Source: Pseudomonadota bacterium
GTDB lineage: Bacteria; Pseudomonadota; Gammaproteobacteria; Burkholderiales; Burkholderiaceae_C
Direction: 5' to 3'
DNA length: 64,000 nt
NCBI GenBank assembly: GCA_963205115.1
Contig: CAUJHV010000016.1
Location: 62,001-126,000, forward strand
Below are positions 1 through 8,726 of this stretch, piece after piece (positions within the stretch are counted from its first letter, which is position 1; every line of letters starts with the position of its first letter). The position numbers and the translations under genes are program-made. Below the pieces are notes generated by a model. That model was not told where the DNA came from, made no database searches, and worked only from the letters and a program-made list of their open reading frames with translations.

Positions 1-333
1 GCGGCCAAGGAAGCCCCGACCGGGCGCACCTTCCGCATCGGCGGCCTGGTGGAATCCGGCAGCGTCAAGCGCGACGGCACGCAGGTGAGCTTCGTCGTCA
101 CCGACTCGGCCAAGAACATCGCCGTGCGCTTCAACGGCATCCTTCCCGACCTCTTCAAGGAAGGCAAGGGCGTCGTCGCGCAGGGGCAGCTCAAGGACGG
201 CGTCTTCGAGGCCCGCGAGGTGCTGGCCAAGCACGACGAAAACTACATGCCGCCCGAGGCGGCCGAGGCGCTGGCCAAGGCCCAGAAGGGCGATGCCAAG
301 CTCGGCGCCTCCGTGCAGGGAGCTTCCAAGTGA
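1..333 (+). CDS. ccmE: Cytochrome c maturation protein CcmE (3' part)
   Basis: Heme chaperone that binds heme covalently in the periplasm and passes it to the CcmF/CcmH ligation complex. Only the C-terminal 110 residues are present; the reading frame is open from base 1, so the start and membrane anchor lie upstream of the window. The conserved [10 protein letters not shown] segment carries the heme-binding His followed by the Tyr of the HxxxY signature. The flexible tail after PPE is Ala/Lys-rich, as is common in the family. The stop overlaps the GTG start of ccmF, so the genes are translationally coupled. The family call is secure. Confidence 0.93.
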   Translation, partial: AAKEAPTGRTFRIGGLVESGSVKRDGTQVSFVVTDSAKNIAVRFNGILPDLFKEGKGVVAQGQLKDGVFEAREVLAKHDENYMPPEAAEALAKAQKGDAKLGASVQGASK

Positions 334-2315
334 TCCCCGAACTCGGTCATTTCCTGCTGTGGCTGGCCACGGGCACGGCCCTGGTCATCGGCGTGCTGCC
401 GCTGGTGGGCGCACAGACCGGACGCACGGCCTGGATGTCGCTGGCGCGCCCCGGTGCGCTGGTCATGTTCACGTTCGTGGGCCTGGCGTTCCTGAGCCTG
501 CTGGTGAGCTTCGTCGACAACGACTTCTCGGTGGCCTACGTCGCGCAAAACAGCAACAGCGCGCTGCCGCTGATGTACCGCATCTCCGGCGTGTGGGGCG
601 GCCACGAGGGCTCGCTGCTGCTGTGGGTGCAGATGCTCGTGGGCTGGATGGCTGCGGTGGCGCTGTTCTCGCGGCACCTGCCGCTGCCGGTGGTGGCGCG
701 CATCCTGTCGGTGATGGCGCTGGTGGCCGTGGGCTTCCTGCTGTTCACGCTGACCACGTCGAACCCGTTCGATCGCCTGCTGCCCGCAGCGGTCGATGGC
801 CGTGACCTGAACCCGCTGCTGCAGGACCCGGGGATGATCATCCATCCGCCGATGCTGTACATGGGTTATGTCGGCTTCTCGGTGGCCTTCGCCTTTGCGG
901 TGGCCGCACTGATCGGCGGCAACCTCGATGCGCAATGGGCGCGCTGGACGCGCCCCTGGACGACCACCGCATGGATCTTCCTCACGCTGGGCATCGCCAT
1001 CGGCAGCTGGTGGGCCTATTACGAACTCGGCTGGGGCGGCTGGTGGTTCTGGGACCCGGTCGAAAACGCCTCGTTCATGCCCTGGCTGGTGGGCACGGCG
1101 CTGATCCACTCGCTGGCCGTGACCGAGAAGCGCGGCAGCTTCAAGAACTGGACCGTGCTGCTGGCCATCATGGCCTTCTCGCTGTCGCTGCTGGGCACCT
1201 TCCTCGTGCGATCGGGCGTGCTCAGCTCGGTGCATGCCTTCGCCACCGACCCCGCGCGCGGCCTGTTCATCCTGGGCTTCCTGGTCGTGGTGGTCGGCGC
1301 CTCGCTGAGCCTGTTCGCCTGGCGCGCACCCAGCGTCGGCCTGGGCGCGCGCTTTGCGCTGCTGTCGCGCGAGACCCTGCTGCTGGCCAACAACGTGCTG
1401 CTGCTGGTGGCCGCCGCGGCGGTGCTGCTGGGCACGCTGTATCCGCTGGTGCTGGACGCCCTGAACATGGGCAAGATCTCGGTGGGCCCGCCCTACTTCG
1501 AGACCGTCTTCGTGCCCCTGATGGTGCCGGTGGTCTTCCTGATGGGCGTGGGCCCGCTGGCGCGCTGGAAGCAGACCGAACTGCCCGATCTCTTCACGCG
1601 GCTGAAGTGGGCCGTTGGGGTGGCCATCATCGTGGCGGCCGTCGGCAGCTGGTGGGCCGGCCGCATCTCGCCGTTCTCGGTGCTGGGCCTGCTGATGGGC
1701 TGGTGGATCGTGGCCTCGGTGGCCACCGATTTCCACGAACGCGTCGCGCCGCGTGGCAGCGCCAGCGGCACCTGGCTGTCGCGCACGCGGATGCTGCCGC
1801 GCGCCACGTTGGGCATGATGCTGGCGCACCTGGGCGTGGCGGTCTTCATCTTCGGCGTCACGATGGTCAAGACGCACGAGGTCGAGCGCGACGTGAAGAT
1901 GGCGCCCGGCACCTGGACCGAGGTCGAGGGCCTGCGTTTCACGCTGGAAGGTTTCGGTGATGCCGTCGGCCCGAACTACAAGGCGGTGCAGGGGCGCGTG
2001 AAGGTCACGCGCGGCGACCAGCTCATCGCGCAGATGACGCCCGAAAAGCGCGTCTACCGCGTGCAGACCATGCCGATGACCGAAGCCGCGATCCGCACGC
2101 GGCTGCAGGGTGACCTCTACGTCTCGCTGGGCGAGGCCGTCGATCAAGGCCAGGCCTGGATCGTGCGCATCTACATCAAGCCCTACGTGAGCTGGATCTG
2201 GGGCGGCTGCGTGATGATGGCCCTGGGTGGCCTGCTGGCAGCCACCGATCGCCGCTACCGCGCGCGCAAGACCGCCACGCAGACCAGCGCGGCCGGGGGA
2301 GCCGTTCCCGCATGA
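330..2315 (+). CDS. ccmF: Heme lyase CcmF
   Basis: Large polytopic inner-membrane protein (661 aa, usual family length) of the System I heme ligation complex, which attaches heme from CcmE to apocytochrome CXXCH motifs. The Trp-rich heme-handling region is visible at about residues 230-245 ([13 protein letters not shown]), together with many hydrophobic helices and conserved His residues. The start is GTG at 330, overlapping the ccmE stop by 4 bp; ccmG starts in a 4-bp ATGA overlap at the other end. This order is the normal System I operon. Confidence 0.96.
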   Translation: MIPELGHFLLWLATGTALVIGVLPLVGAQTGRTAWMSLARPGALVMFTFVGLAFLSLLVSFVDNDFSVAYVAQNSNSALPLMYRISGVWGGHEGSLLLWVQMLVGWMAAVALFSRHLPLPVVARILSVMALVAVGFLLFTLTTSNPFDRLLPAAVDGRDLNPLLQDPGMIIHPPMLYMGYVGFSVAFAFAVAALIGGNLDAQWARWTRPWTTTAWIFLTLGIAIGSWWAYYELGWGGWWFWDPVENASFMPWLVGTALIHSLAVTEKRGSFKNWTVLLAIMAFSLSLLGTFLVRSGVLSSVHAFATDPARGLFILGFLVVVVGASLSLFAWRAPSVGLGARFALLSRETLLLANNVLLLVAAAAVLLGTLYPLVLDALNMGKISVGPPYFETVFVPLMVPVVFLMGVGPLARWKQTELPDLFTRLKWAVGVAIIVAAVGSWWAGRISPFSVLGLLMGWWIVASVATDFHERVAPRGSASGTWLSRTRMLPRATLGMMLAHLGVAVFIFGVTMVKTHEVERDVKMAPGTWTEVEGLRFTLEGFGDAVGPNYKAVQGRVKVTRGDQLIAQMTPEKRVYRVQTMPMTEAAIRTRLQGDLYVSLGEAVDQGQAWIVRIYIKPYVSWIWGGCVMMALGGLLAATDRRYRARKTATQTSAAGGAVPA

Positions 2316-2842
2316 AAAGCCTGAAGTTCCTGATCCCGCTGGCGCTGTTCGTGGTGCTGGCGGTCTTCCTGGCGCGAGGACTGCAGCTCAATCCGCGCGA
2401 GGTGCCCTCACCGCTGATCGGCAAGCCCGCACCGGGCTTCATGCTGCCCACGCTGGCCGATCCCGCGAAGACCATCAAGCGCGAAGACCTGCTGGGCAAG
2501 GTCTGGGTGCTCAACGTCTGGGCCTCGTGGTGCGCGCCCTGCCGCGAGGAACACCCGCTGGTCGTGGCCTTCGCCAAGCGCAGCGGCGTGCCGGTCTACG
2601 GCCTGAACTACAAGGACCAGCGCGCTGCGGCCACCGGCTGGCTGCGCCAGCTGGGCGACCCGTATGCCGCCACGCTGGTCGACGCCGACGGCAAGGTCGG
2701 CATCGACTGGGGCGTCTACGGCGTGCCCGAGACCTTCGTCGTCGACAAGGCCGGCCTCGTGCGCATGAAGCACATCGGCCCGCTGAGCGAAGAAGCCATC
2801 CGCGACAAGCTCGAACCGCTGATCAAGGAACTGGGCTCATGA
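2312..2842 (+). CDS. ccmG: Thiol:disulfide interchange protein CcmG/DsbE
   Basis: Membrane-anchored periplasmic thioredoxin-fold protein (176 aa) that reduces apocytochrome c cysteines before heme attachment. An N-terminal signal anchor spans about residues 5-23. The active site WCAPC lies at about residue 72, within WASWCAPCREE, and the cis-Pro region GVPETFVVD follows at about 134-142. The ATG overlaps the ccmF stop (ATGA), and the 3' end overlaps ccmH in the same way. Length and order match CcmG of other proteobacteria. Confidence 0.96.
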   Translation: MKSLKFLIPLALFVVLAVFLARGLQLNPREVPSPLIGKPAPGFMLPTLADPAKTIKREDLLGKVWVLNVWASWCAPCREEHPLVVAFAKRSGVPVYGLNYKDQRAAATGWLRQLGDPYAATLVDADGKVGIDWGVYGVPETFVVDKAGLVRMKHIGPLSEEAIRDKLEPLIKELGS

Positions 2843-3375
2843 GCCTCGATCGCAATACCGCCCGCTGCGCCGCGGGTGTCTGGCAGCGCGCGGCCCGCGT
2901 GCTGCGCATCGGCGTGGCCGCCGCGGGCATGGGCGCTGCGCTGGCATGGGCACAGGCGCCAGCGCCTGGCGCCACTGCAGCCCCCGCACCCATGCGTGCC
3001 GGCGAAGCGCCCACGGCATCCAAGGACCCGGCACTCGAAGCCCGCGTGCTGGCGATCGCCGCCGAGCTGCGCTGCCTGGTGTGCCAGAACCAGACCATCG
3101 CCGATTCGCACGCCGACCTGGCCGTCGACCTGCGCAACCAGGTGCGCGAGATGGTCCAGCGCGGCGACAGCCAGCAGCAGATCATCGATTACATGACCGC
3201 CCGCTACGGCGACTTCGTGCTGTACCGCCCGCCGGTCAAGGGCACGACCGCGCTGCTGTGGTTCGGCCCTGCCGTGCTGCTGGTGGGCGGCCTGGCGGTC
3301 TTCGTGCTGATGATGCGTCGGCGCACGCGGTTGGCCGCCGACCGCTTCGAACCCGATCCGGAAGAACAGGCGTGA
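2839..3375 (+). CDS. ccmH: Cytochrome c maturation protein CcmH
   Basis: Membrane-anchored periplasmic thiol oxidoreductase of the heme ligation complex. It has 178 residues: a signal peptide ending near AWAQA, the redox motif LRCLVCQNQTIADS at about residue 75 (the CcmH signature LRCxxCQ), and one C-terminal transmembrane helix (about 138-158) followed by an Arg-rich tail. The chosen ATG at 2839 overlaps the ccmG stop by 4 bp; longer in-frame extensions run through ccmG and are not credible. The stop overlaps the GTG start of ccmI. Confidence 0.95.
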   Translation: MSLDRNTARCAAGVWQRAARVLRIGVAAAGMGAALAWAQAPAPGATAAPAPMRAGEAPTASKDPALEARVLAIAAELRCLVCQNQTIADSHADLAVDLRNQVREMVQRGDSQQQIIDYMTARYGDFVLYRPPVKGTTALLWFGPAVLLVGGLAVFVLMMRRRTRLAADRFEPDPEEQA

Positions 3376-4490
3376 GCAAAAAATTCCCTCCAAAAGCCGC
3401 CGCCATGCCCGCTGGCACCTCCGCGCCGCCGCTGGACGCCGCCGCGGCAGCCGCTCCGGCACGCCCGGGCGCACGCCTGCTGGCGCTGACCTCGCTCTTC
3501 GCGCTGTCCGTGGCCTGCGCCGGCTACTGGTGGACCGGGCAGCCGGCGGCCATCGGCGGCCACACCGCTGCCGCTGCACCGGCTGGCGCCAGTGAGGCCG
3601 AACAGGTCGCGCAGTTCACTGCCATGGTCGACAAGCTCGCCCAGCGCATGGACAAGGAACCCTCGGCCGAAGGCCTGTCGATGCTGGGCCGCAGCTACTT
3701 GGTGCTGGGCCGCGCGGACGACGGCGTGAAGGCCTACGAGCGGGCCGTGAAGCTCAAGCCCGACGACCCCAACGTGCTGGCGGACATGGCCGATGCGCTG
3801 GGCGTGCGCAACGGCAACAGCCTGACCGGCGAGCCGCTGGTGATGGTCCAGCGCGCGCTGAAACTTGACCCGGACAACCTCAAGGCGCTGATGCTGGCCG
3901 GCAGCGAGGCCTTCGACCGGCGTGACGCCGATGCCGCGATCCGCCACTGGCAGCGCATGATCGACAAGGGCCCGGCCGACCACCCGCTGGTGCGCCAGGC
4001 TGCTGCCGGCATCGAGGAAGTGCGCCGCGCTACGGGCGCCGCGCCGTCCGCGGCAGCGTCCGGTCCCGCGGCGGGTCCTGCCGCCGGACCCATGGCCGCA
4101 GCGGCCACGGCCGCGACGCCAGCTGCCGCCGACCCCGCCGCCGTGGCCGCCGCGCGCATCGGCGGCTCCGTCAGCCTCACGGCCGGCCTGGCCGGCGTCT
4201 CGCCCGAAGACACCGTCTTCATCTTTGCCCGTCCGGCCGAAGGCGCGCGCGTGCCGCTGGCCGTCGTGCGCAAGCAGGTCAAGGACCTGCCCACCGACTT
4301 CACGCTGGACGACAGCAACGCCATGTCGCCGGCCGCGCGGCTGTCGGGCGCGACGCGGGTGATCGTCGGCGCGCGCATCAGCAAGAGCGGCAACCCGATG
4401 TCCCAGCCGGGCGACATCGAGGCCCTCAGCGAGCCGGTCGCACCGGGCGCGCAGGGCTTGAAACTGGTGCTTGGCGCCAAATTGCCTTAA
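3372..4490 (+). CDS. ccmI: Cytochrome c biogenesis TPR protein CcmI
   Basis: Apocytochrome c chaperone of System I (372 aa). It has a cytoplasmic N-terminus, one transmembrane helix (about residues 35-54) and periplasmic TPR repeats between about 80 and 215 (for example SYLVLGRADDGVKAYERAV). An Ala/Pro-rich linker leads to a C-terminal beta-rich domain. The start is GTG at 3372, overlapping the ccmH stop. The form is shorter than two-helix CcmI proteins and resembles the NrfG/CycH-like soluble half on a single anchor. It is the last gene of the ccm operon; the next gene is 141 bp away. Confidence 0.88.
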   Translation: MSKKFPPKAAAMPAGTSAPPLDAAAAAAPARPGARLLALTSLFALSVACAGYWWTGQPAAIGGHTAAAAPAGASEAEQVAQFTAMVDKLAQRMDKEPSAEGLSMLGRSYLVLGRADDGVKAYERAVKLKPDDPNVLADMADALGVRNGNSLTGEPLVMVQRALKLDPDNLKALMLAGSEAFDRRDADAAIRHWQRMIDKGPADHPLVRQAAAGIEEVRRATGAAPSAAASGPAAGPAAGPMAAAATAATPAAADPAAVAAARIGGSVSLTAGLAGVSPEDTVFIFARPAEGARVPLAVVRKQVKDLPTDFTLDDSNAMSPAARLSGATRVIVGARISKSGNPMSQPGDIEALSEPVAPGAQGLKLVLGAKLP

Positions 4491-4631
4491 GCGACGCTTA
4501 AGGGACCGCATCCGGCCCCCATGGCGGATGGATGCGCTTGCTCCAGATCAATCGCGAACCGCTGTGCAGTCGGACACTGGGTCGTCAAGGCCGTGTCAGC
4601 TGTTGGCATCGGGCCCGAATCTGGAGGAATC

Positions 4632-5339
4632 ATGCCTGTCACTGGTTTTCGATCGCTGGCCCTCGCGGCTGGATTGGCGTTTCTGACGGCGGCCGCACCG
4701 ACCTGGGCCCAGGAGACCGAGTCGGCCATGGCGCGCGGCGCGCGGCTGTACGACAAGTACTGGGGCGAAAACAAGACGGCCAAGCCCACGAGCGACCACC
4801 CGTCCTACATCAAGGACGGCAAATACGGCAAGGAAAACTCCTGGCGCTGCAAGGAGTGCCATGGCTGGGACTACAAGGGCAAGGACGGCGCCTATGCCAA
4901 GGGCAGCCACTTCACCGGCATCAAGGGCATCAACGGTGCGGCGGGCAAGGACCCAGGCGCCATCGCAGCGATGCTGCGCGACAAGACCCACGGCTATACC
5001 GAGGCGCAGCTCAGCGCCAAGGATGTGTCCGATCTGTCCTTGTTCGTCGCGAAGGGCCAGGGCAACCTCGGCAAGTACCTGGACGGGGCCAACAAGGCGC
5101 GTGGCGACGGGGCCAAGGGCGTGGCCTACTTCAACACGCTTTGCGCCGGCTGCCACGGCGAAGACGGCAAGAAGGTCAAGGACGGCCCGGCGCTGGGCTC
5201 CGTGGCGGACAACGGCGCCGAGATGATGCACAAGGTGCTCAACGGCCACCCGGGTGAGGCCATGCCGGCCCTGCGCGCCCTGGATCACCAGATCGCGGCG
5301 GACGTGGCGGTGCACCTGACCAAGCTGCCCGCCAAGTGA
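4632..5339 (+). CDS. Diheme cytochrome c, periplasmic
   Basis: Secreted c-type cytochrome of 235 residues. A Sec signal peptide ends near PTWAQ (about residue 26). Two heme sites are visible, CKECH at about residue 75 and CAGCH at about 174; Met residues in the C-terminal domain (AEMM, GEAMPAL) could be sixth ligands. The ATG at 4632 is chosen because GGAGG lies 5 bp upstream; the open frame extends to 4521 without a better start. It lies behind the ccm operon and overlaps the next cytochrome by 4 bp, so the two probably form one electron-transfer module. The redox partner is unknown. Confidence 0.88.
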   Translation: MPVTGFRSLALAAGLAFLTAAAPTWAQETESAMARGARLYDKYWGENKTAKPTSDHPSYIKDGKYGKENSWRCKECHGWDYKGKDGAYAKGSHFTGIKGINGAAGKDPGAIAAMLRDKTHGYTEAQLSAKDVSDLSLFVAKGQGNLGKYLDGANKARGDGAKGVAYFNTLCAGCHGEDGKKVKDGPALGSVADNGAEMMHKVLNGHPGEAMPALRALDHQIAADVAVHLTKLPAK

Positions 5340-5869
5340 GCCGCACGCGTTGGGGTGCTGCTGCGCTGCTGCTCGTCGGCGGCGTGGCCGGGGTGCTCTT
5401 CTGGGGCGGCTTCCACACCGCCCTGGAGGTCACCAATACGATGGACTTCTGCATCTCGTGCCACGAGATGAAGGACAACGTGTACCAGGAGTACCGCAAG
5501 AGCGCGCACTTCCAGAACGCCTCCGGCGTGCGCGCCACCTGCCCGGATTGCCACGTGCCGCGGGAATAGGGACCCAAGCTGGTTCGCAAGATCCAGGCGA
5601 GCAACGAGTTGCTCCATCACCTTCGGGGCACCATCGACACGCCGCAGAAGTTCGACGAGAAGCGCAAGGAGATGGCCGAACGGGTCTGGGCCGGCATGAA
5701 GGCCAACGACTCGCGCGAGTGCCGCAACTGCCACAGCTGGGAGGCCATGGACTTCCACAAGCAGACGCCGCGCAGCCGCGAGAAGATGGAAGAGGGCCGC
5801 AAGGAAGGCAAGACTTGCATCGAGTGCCACCAGGGTGTGGCACACGCGCTACCCAAGCGCGACGATTGA
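5336..5869 (+). pseudogene. NapC/NirT-family tetraheme cytochrome c, interrupted by in-frame TAG
   Basis: Membrane-anchored quinol-oxidising cytochrome of the NapC/NirT type. An N-terminal anchor (about residues 8-26) is followed by four heme motifs: CISCH, CPDCH, CRNCH and CIECH. The frame is continuous from the GTG at 5336 to the TGA at 5867-5869 except for TAG at 5567-5569. This falls just after CHVPRE, where NapC/NirT proteins have Trp (PxEW); TGG to TAG is one base change. Translation as read would give 77 residues and only two hemes. The sequence after the stop (GPKLVRKIQASNE onward) is fully family-like, so the break is recent, a base-calling error, or rarely read through. Confidence 0.88.
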
Positions 5870-5947
5870 GGGCCTCGCCGGGGCGGTGCCGGCATCGGGA
5901 CGATCACCGGCACGCCATCGGCCGCGGCCGGATCCTGCACGTCCGCG

Positions 5948-7513
5948 TCAGCCGAAGCGTCCTTGCAGAAACCACGCCGCACCTTGCGCGGTCGAAGCGG
6001 CGGGCAGGCGCGAGCGGTAGACCCACACCAGCGAGCCGTCGGTCGTCTGCGCGACGAAATAGTCGCGCGCGGCCGGGTCGCCGTCCCACCAGCCGGTCTC
6101 GATGCGTTCGGGGCCGCCCACCATCTGCAGCGGCTGGCCGTCCAGGCAGGGCAGCGCCTGGCGGTCGGGCAGCGGCACGGGCGGATCGAAGAGCCACACC
6201 GGCCGCGTGAGCGCGGACGTCACCGATGCCGGCACGGGGCTGTCGCCAGTGACGCGTTCGCCGGCCTGCGCCGGGTCCACCGGCTGCAGCACCGTGCCGC
6301 GCTCGGGGCGGTGGTCGGCCACGCGCTGCAGCCGCTGCACCCGCTCGCGGCCCAGGCGCGCCTGCAGCCGCTCCAGCAGGCGCAGCAGGCCTTCGCGCTC
6401 GGTCGCGCGCGTGGGAAACAACTCGCCGCTGGGGGCGTCGCTGCAGGCCAGGTCCTTGCAGCGCAGCCGCAGCTCCAGCGTGGGTGCCGGCAACGGCAGC
6501 TGCGCCAGGCGCTCGCGCAGCAGCGTGTGCATGTGGCCCGTCTCGAGGCTGGGCTCGGCCAGTGCGATCTCCAGCGTGCTGCAGGCGGGCGTGGTGTCGT
6601 CGTGGCGGTGGCGCGCCTCGTGGTGCATGGCCAGCTCGAAACGCCGCACGCGGGCGCGGCGCCCACGCGCCCAGGTGACCAGGCGGGCCAGCAGCAGCCC
6701 GGCGCCGTACAGCAGTTGCTCGGTCGTATCGGCGCGGGCAAACAGCTCCAGGCGCGCCTCGAACTGCTCCGGCCAGCGGATCCACACATGCGCCTGCGGC
6801 GCATCGCCGCGCACGGCATCCAGTTCGTCCAGCATGGCCGTGCCAAAACGCCGCGCCAGCCCCTCGCGCGGCAGCGCGCGCAAATCGGCCAGCGTGTGCA
6901 GGCCCAGGCCCATCAGGACCTCGGCATGGGCCCGCGCGGCCGGCAGATGCACCAGGGGCACGGCGTCCAGCCGCTGGCGCAGCAGGTCCAGGTCCGTCGT
7001 GTGCGGGCCGATCAGCGGCAGCGCGGCGGCGCTGTGCGCCAGCAGCGCCGCGCCGCCGGCCGTGGGGGCCGTGGCCCAGCGGCAGCTCAGGCCCAGCGGC
7101 GCGACCTCCGCCTGCAGCCGTTGCAGCAGGCGCGGCAGCCCGCCGAAGGCGCGCTGCGTGGTCGACACCTCCAGCAGCACCGTGCGCGCGTCGCCCAGGG
7201 TCACCGCGGGCGTGAAGACCAGCGCCGCATGCACCACGGCCTGCAGCCAGCCGGCTTCGCGCGGCGCATCGGCCTGCCCGAAGACCGTCTGCGGCGCCAG
7301 CGCCATCGCCGTGGCGCGCTTCTGGCCGGGCTGCAGGCCCAGCGCAGCGGCCGCGGCATTGACCGCCGTCAGCCGCGCGCCGTGCAGCAGCGCCAGCGGG
7401 CGGGCATCGGTGCCAGCGTGGGCATCCGCGTCGGCCGGCACGGGCGCGGGCGGCAACGTCGCGGCAAAGGCCTCGAGCGACAGGTGCGGCAGGTGCACGG
7501 CGATCCACAGCAT
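5948..7513 (-). CDS. imuB: ImuB, Y-family polymerase-like protein of SOS mutagenesis
   Basis: Catalytically inactive DinB-like protein (521 aa) that acts as clamp-binding hub for ImuA and the error-prone polymerase ImuC/DnaE2 in damage-induced mutagenesis. The N-terminus (MLWIAVHLPHLSLEAF) has the family shape, but acidic metal-binding residues of active Y-family enzymes are not seen at the first strand (HLPHLSLE instead of an Asp motif). The RPVWLFDPPVPLP segment and the C-terminal Trp/Tyr-rich stretch are typical of ImuB. The start lies 22 bp after the imuA stop. No dnaE2 follows; the next gene is convergent. Confidence 0.88.
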   Translation of the reverse strand: MLWIAVHLPHLSLEAFAATLPPAPVPADADAHAGTDARPLALLHGARLTAVNAAAAALGLQPGQKRATAMALAPQTVFGQADAPREAGWLQAVVHAALVFTPAVTLGDARTVLLEVSTTQRAFGGLPRLLQRLQAEVAPLGLSCRWATAPTAGGAALLAHSAAALPLIGPHTTDLDLLRQRLDAVPLVHLPAARAHAEVLMGLGLHTLADLRALPREGLARRFGTAMLDELDAVRGDAPQAHVWIRWPEQFEARLELFARADTTEQLLYGAGLLLARLVTWARGRRARVRRFELAMHHEARHRHDDTTPACSTLEIALAEPSLETGHMHTLLRERLAQLPLPAPTLELRLRCKDLACSDAPSGELFPTRATEREGLLRLLERLQARLGRERVQRLQRVADHRPERGTVLQPVDPAQAGERVTGDSPVPASVTSALTRPVWLFDPPVPLPDRQALPCLDGQPLQMVGGPERIETGWWDGDPAARDYFVAQTTDGSLVWVYRSRLPAASTAQGAAWFLQGRFG

Positions 7514-7535
7514 GGGCGGTGTCCGTCGACCAGGC

Positions 7536-8309
7536 TCACGCCGGCACGGCCAGCGACACGCGCTGCGCCGAAGCCACCGGCGGCAGATCGAGCACCAGCG
7601 CGCGCGCCTGCGGCGGCCCGCGCCGCTTGAGGATCTGCAGCGTCAGCCCATCGGGCCCGCTGGGGTGCAGCGCCAGCCGCAGCGGCGCCGGGCTGGGTTT
7701 CAGGCGCGCCTCGATGCCGCGCAGCAGGAAGACCGGGCCGTCGTGCGCCTGCGCCGCCAGCTGCAGGCGCCGCAGCGCATCGGCGCGCAGGCTCTCCGGC
7801 AGCCAGGCCAGGACCGCCCCCACGTGCCCGCTGCGCAGGGCCTGCTCCAGCGCCCACAGCACATCGGCCGCGCCCAGCACCCGGCGCAGCGCCGCGCCGC
7901 GCGGCCCCTCGCGCCCGTGCACGACGATCCACGGGTCGTCCTGCAGCCCCAGCTGGGCCAGCGCCCAGGCACAGGGCGTAGCCGGCGGGTCGAAGAGCAT
8001 CACGCTGCGCGACGTGCCGTGCTCGCCACGCGCCACGGCCGCCAGCACCGGCGCCAGCAGCCGCATCTCGCCCACGCCGGGGTGGCGCAGCAGCAACTCG
8101 GTCAGCGCCCGGCGCGGCCAGCCGCCGCCGGGCAACTCGGCGTCCAGCGCCGCAAACCGGCTGGACAGCCCCGACTCACCCCCGCGCGCGAGCTGCCGCG
8201 CCCGCCACAAGGCGGGGTGGATGAGTTCGGGCGACACCCGGGCCGGGCGCGGCGCCGGCAAAGACGCCCCACCCTGCCCCGTGACGCTGGACAGCAGGTC
8301 GGCGGGCAT
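7536..8309 (-). CDS. imuA: ImuA, RecA/SulA-like translesion synthesis protein
   Basis: First gene of the imuA-imuB mutagenesis operon (257 aa). ImuA is a degenerate RecA-fold protein that binds ImuB. The segment LDAELPGGGWPRRALTELLL is the family hallmark at about residues 55-75; the Walker A Lys of RecA is replaced by an Arg-rich variant. The region continues with VMLFDPPATPCAWAL and a basic C-terminus. The ATG at 8309 is 16 bp from a LexA-like box, which supports SOS control of the pair. Confidence 0.85.
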   Translation of the reverse strand: MPADLLSSVTGQGGASLPAPRPARVSPELIHPALWRARQLARGGESGLSSRFAALDAELPGGGWPRRALTELLLRHPGVGEMRLLAPVLAAVARGEHGTSRSVMLFDPPATPCAWALAQLGLQDDPWIVVHGREGPRGAALRRVLGAADVLWALEQALRSGHVGAVLAWLPESLRADALRRLQLAAQAHDGPVFLLRGIEARLKPSPAPLRLALHPSGPDGLTLQILKRRGPPQARALVLDLPPVASAQRVSLAVPA

Positions 8310-8726
8310 TGGGCTGGCTCATGAATACTGTATGGATATACATATCCTAGCGCCGAAGACCGGCCAGGAGTAGGGGTGGGGTGAAACAGGGGGTGTGCGA
8401 GACCTTCACCCGCGCGATCCGATCCCGCGGTCGTCGAAGAGCCACACCGAAGGCCGTTGTTCCTCTCGAGCGAAATCGAGATCTGATGGAAGTCGCGAGT
8501 CCACCCGGTCTTCCTAGAGCCCACGGCGAAACGAATCTGCATCGAGGCCGCACAAGGGCGCCCAGGACTTGCGGCCCTCGCGCCACTTCGATCTGTCGAT
8601 GAGTCGCCGCCAACCGACACCGCACGCACATCGAGCTGGTCGAGCACATACCAGCGTCGTCACTGTTGGACAAAACAAGTCCGTCCCACAGAATGTGGAT
8701 GACACGTCACCCGCGAGCGAAGGAAC
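8310..8726. other. Divergent intergenic region between imuA and the cyclase gene
   Basis: A 417-bp stretch without a credible gene. It holds the SOS box next to imuA. At its right end TTGGAC (8666-8671) and CAGAAT (8689-8694), spaced 17 bp, form a weak candidate promoter for the cyclase operon. A ribosome binding site AAGGA lies at 8720-8724. A 73-codon open frame at 8381-8602 has no ribosome binding site or recognisable protein features and is not called. Confidence 0.5.
8326..8345 (-). promoter_or_regulatory. LexA-type SOS box in front of imuA
   Basis: The plus strand reads TACTGTATGGATATACATAT. CTG, ten A/T-rich bases and CAT match the CTG-N10-CAG LexA consensus except at one terminal position. 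It lies 17-36 bp upstream of the imuA start on the minus strand, where it would cover the promoter. LexA control of imuA-imuB is established in several proteobacteria; the call here rests on sequence match and position. Confidence 0.78.

Noticed and set aside
243..2147. 634-codon minus-strand open frame opposite ccmF
   Set aside because: A shadow of the G+C-rich ccmF gene with Arg/His/Gln-rich, non-family sequence.
8381..8602. 73-codon plus-strand open frame
   Set aside because: No ribosome binding site, no protein features and it lies in the divergent promoter region.
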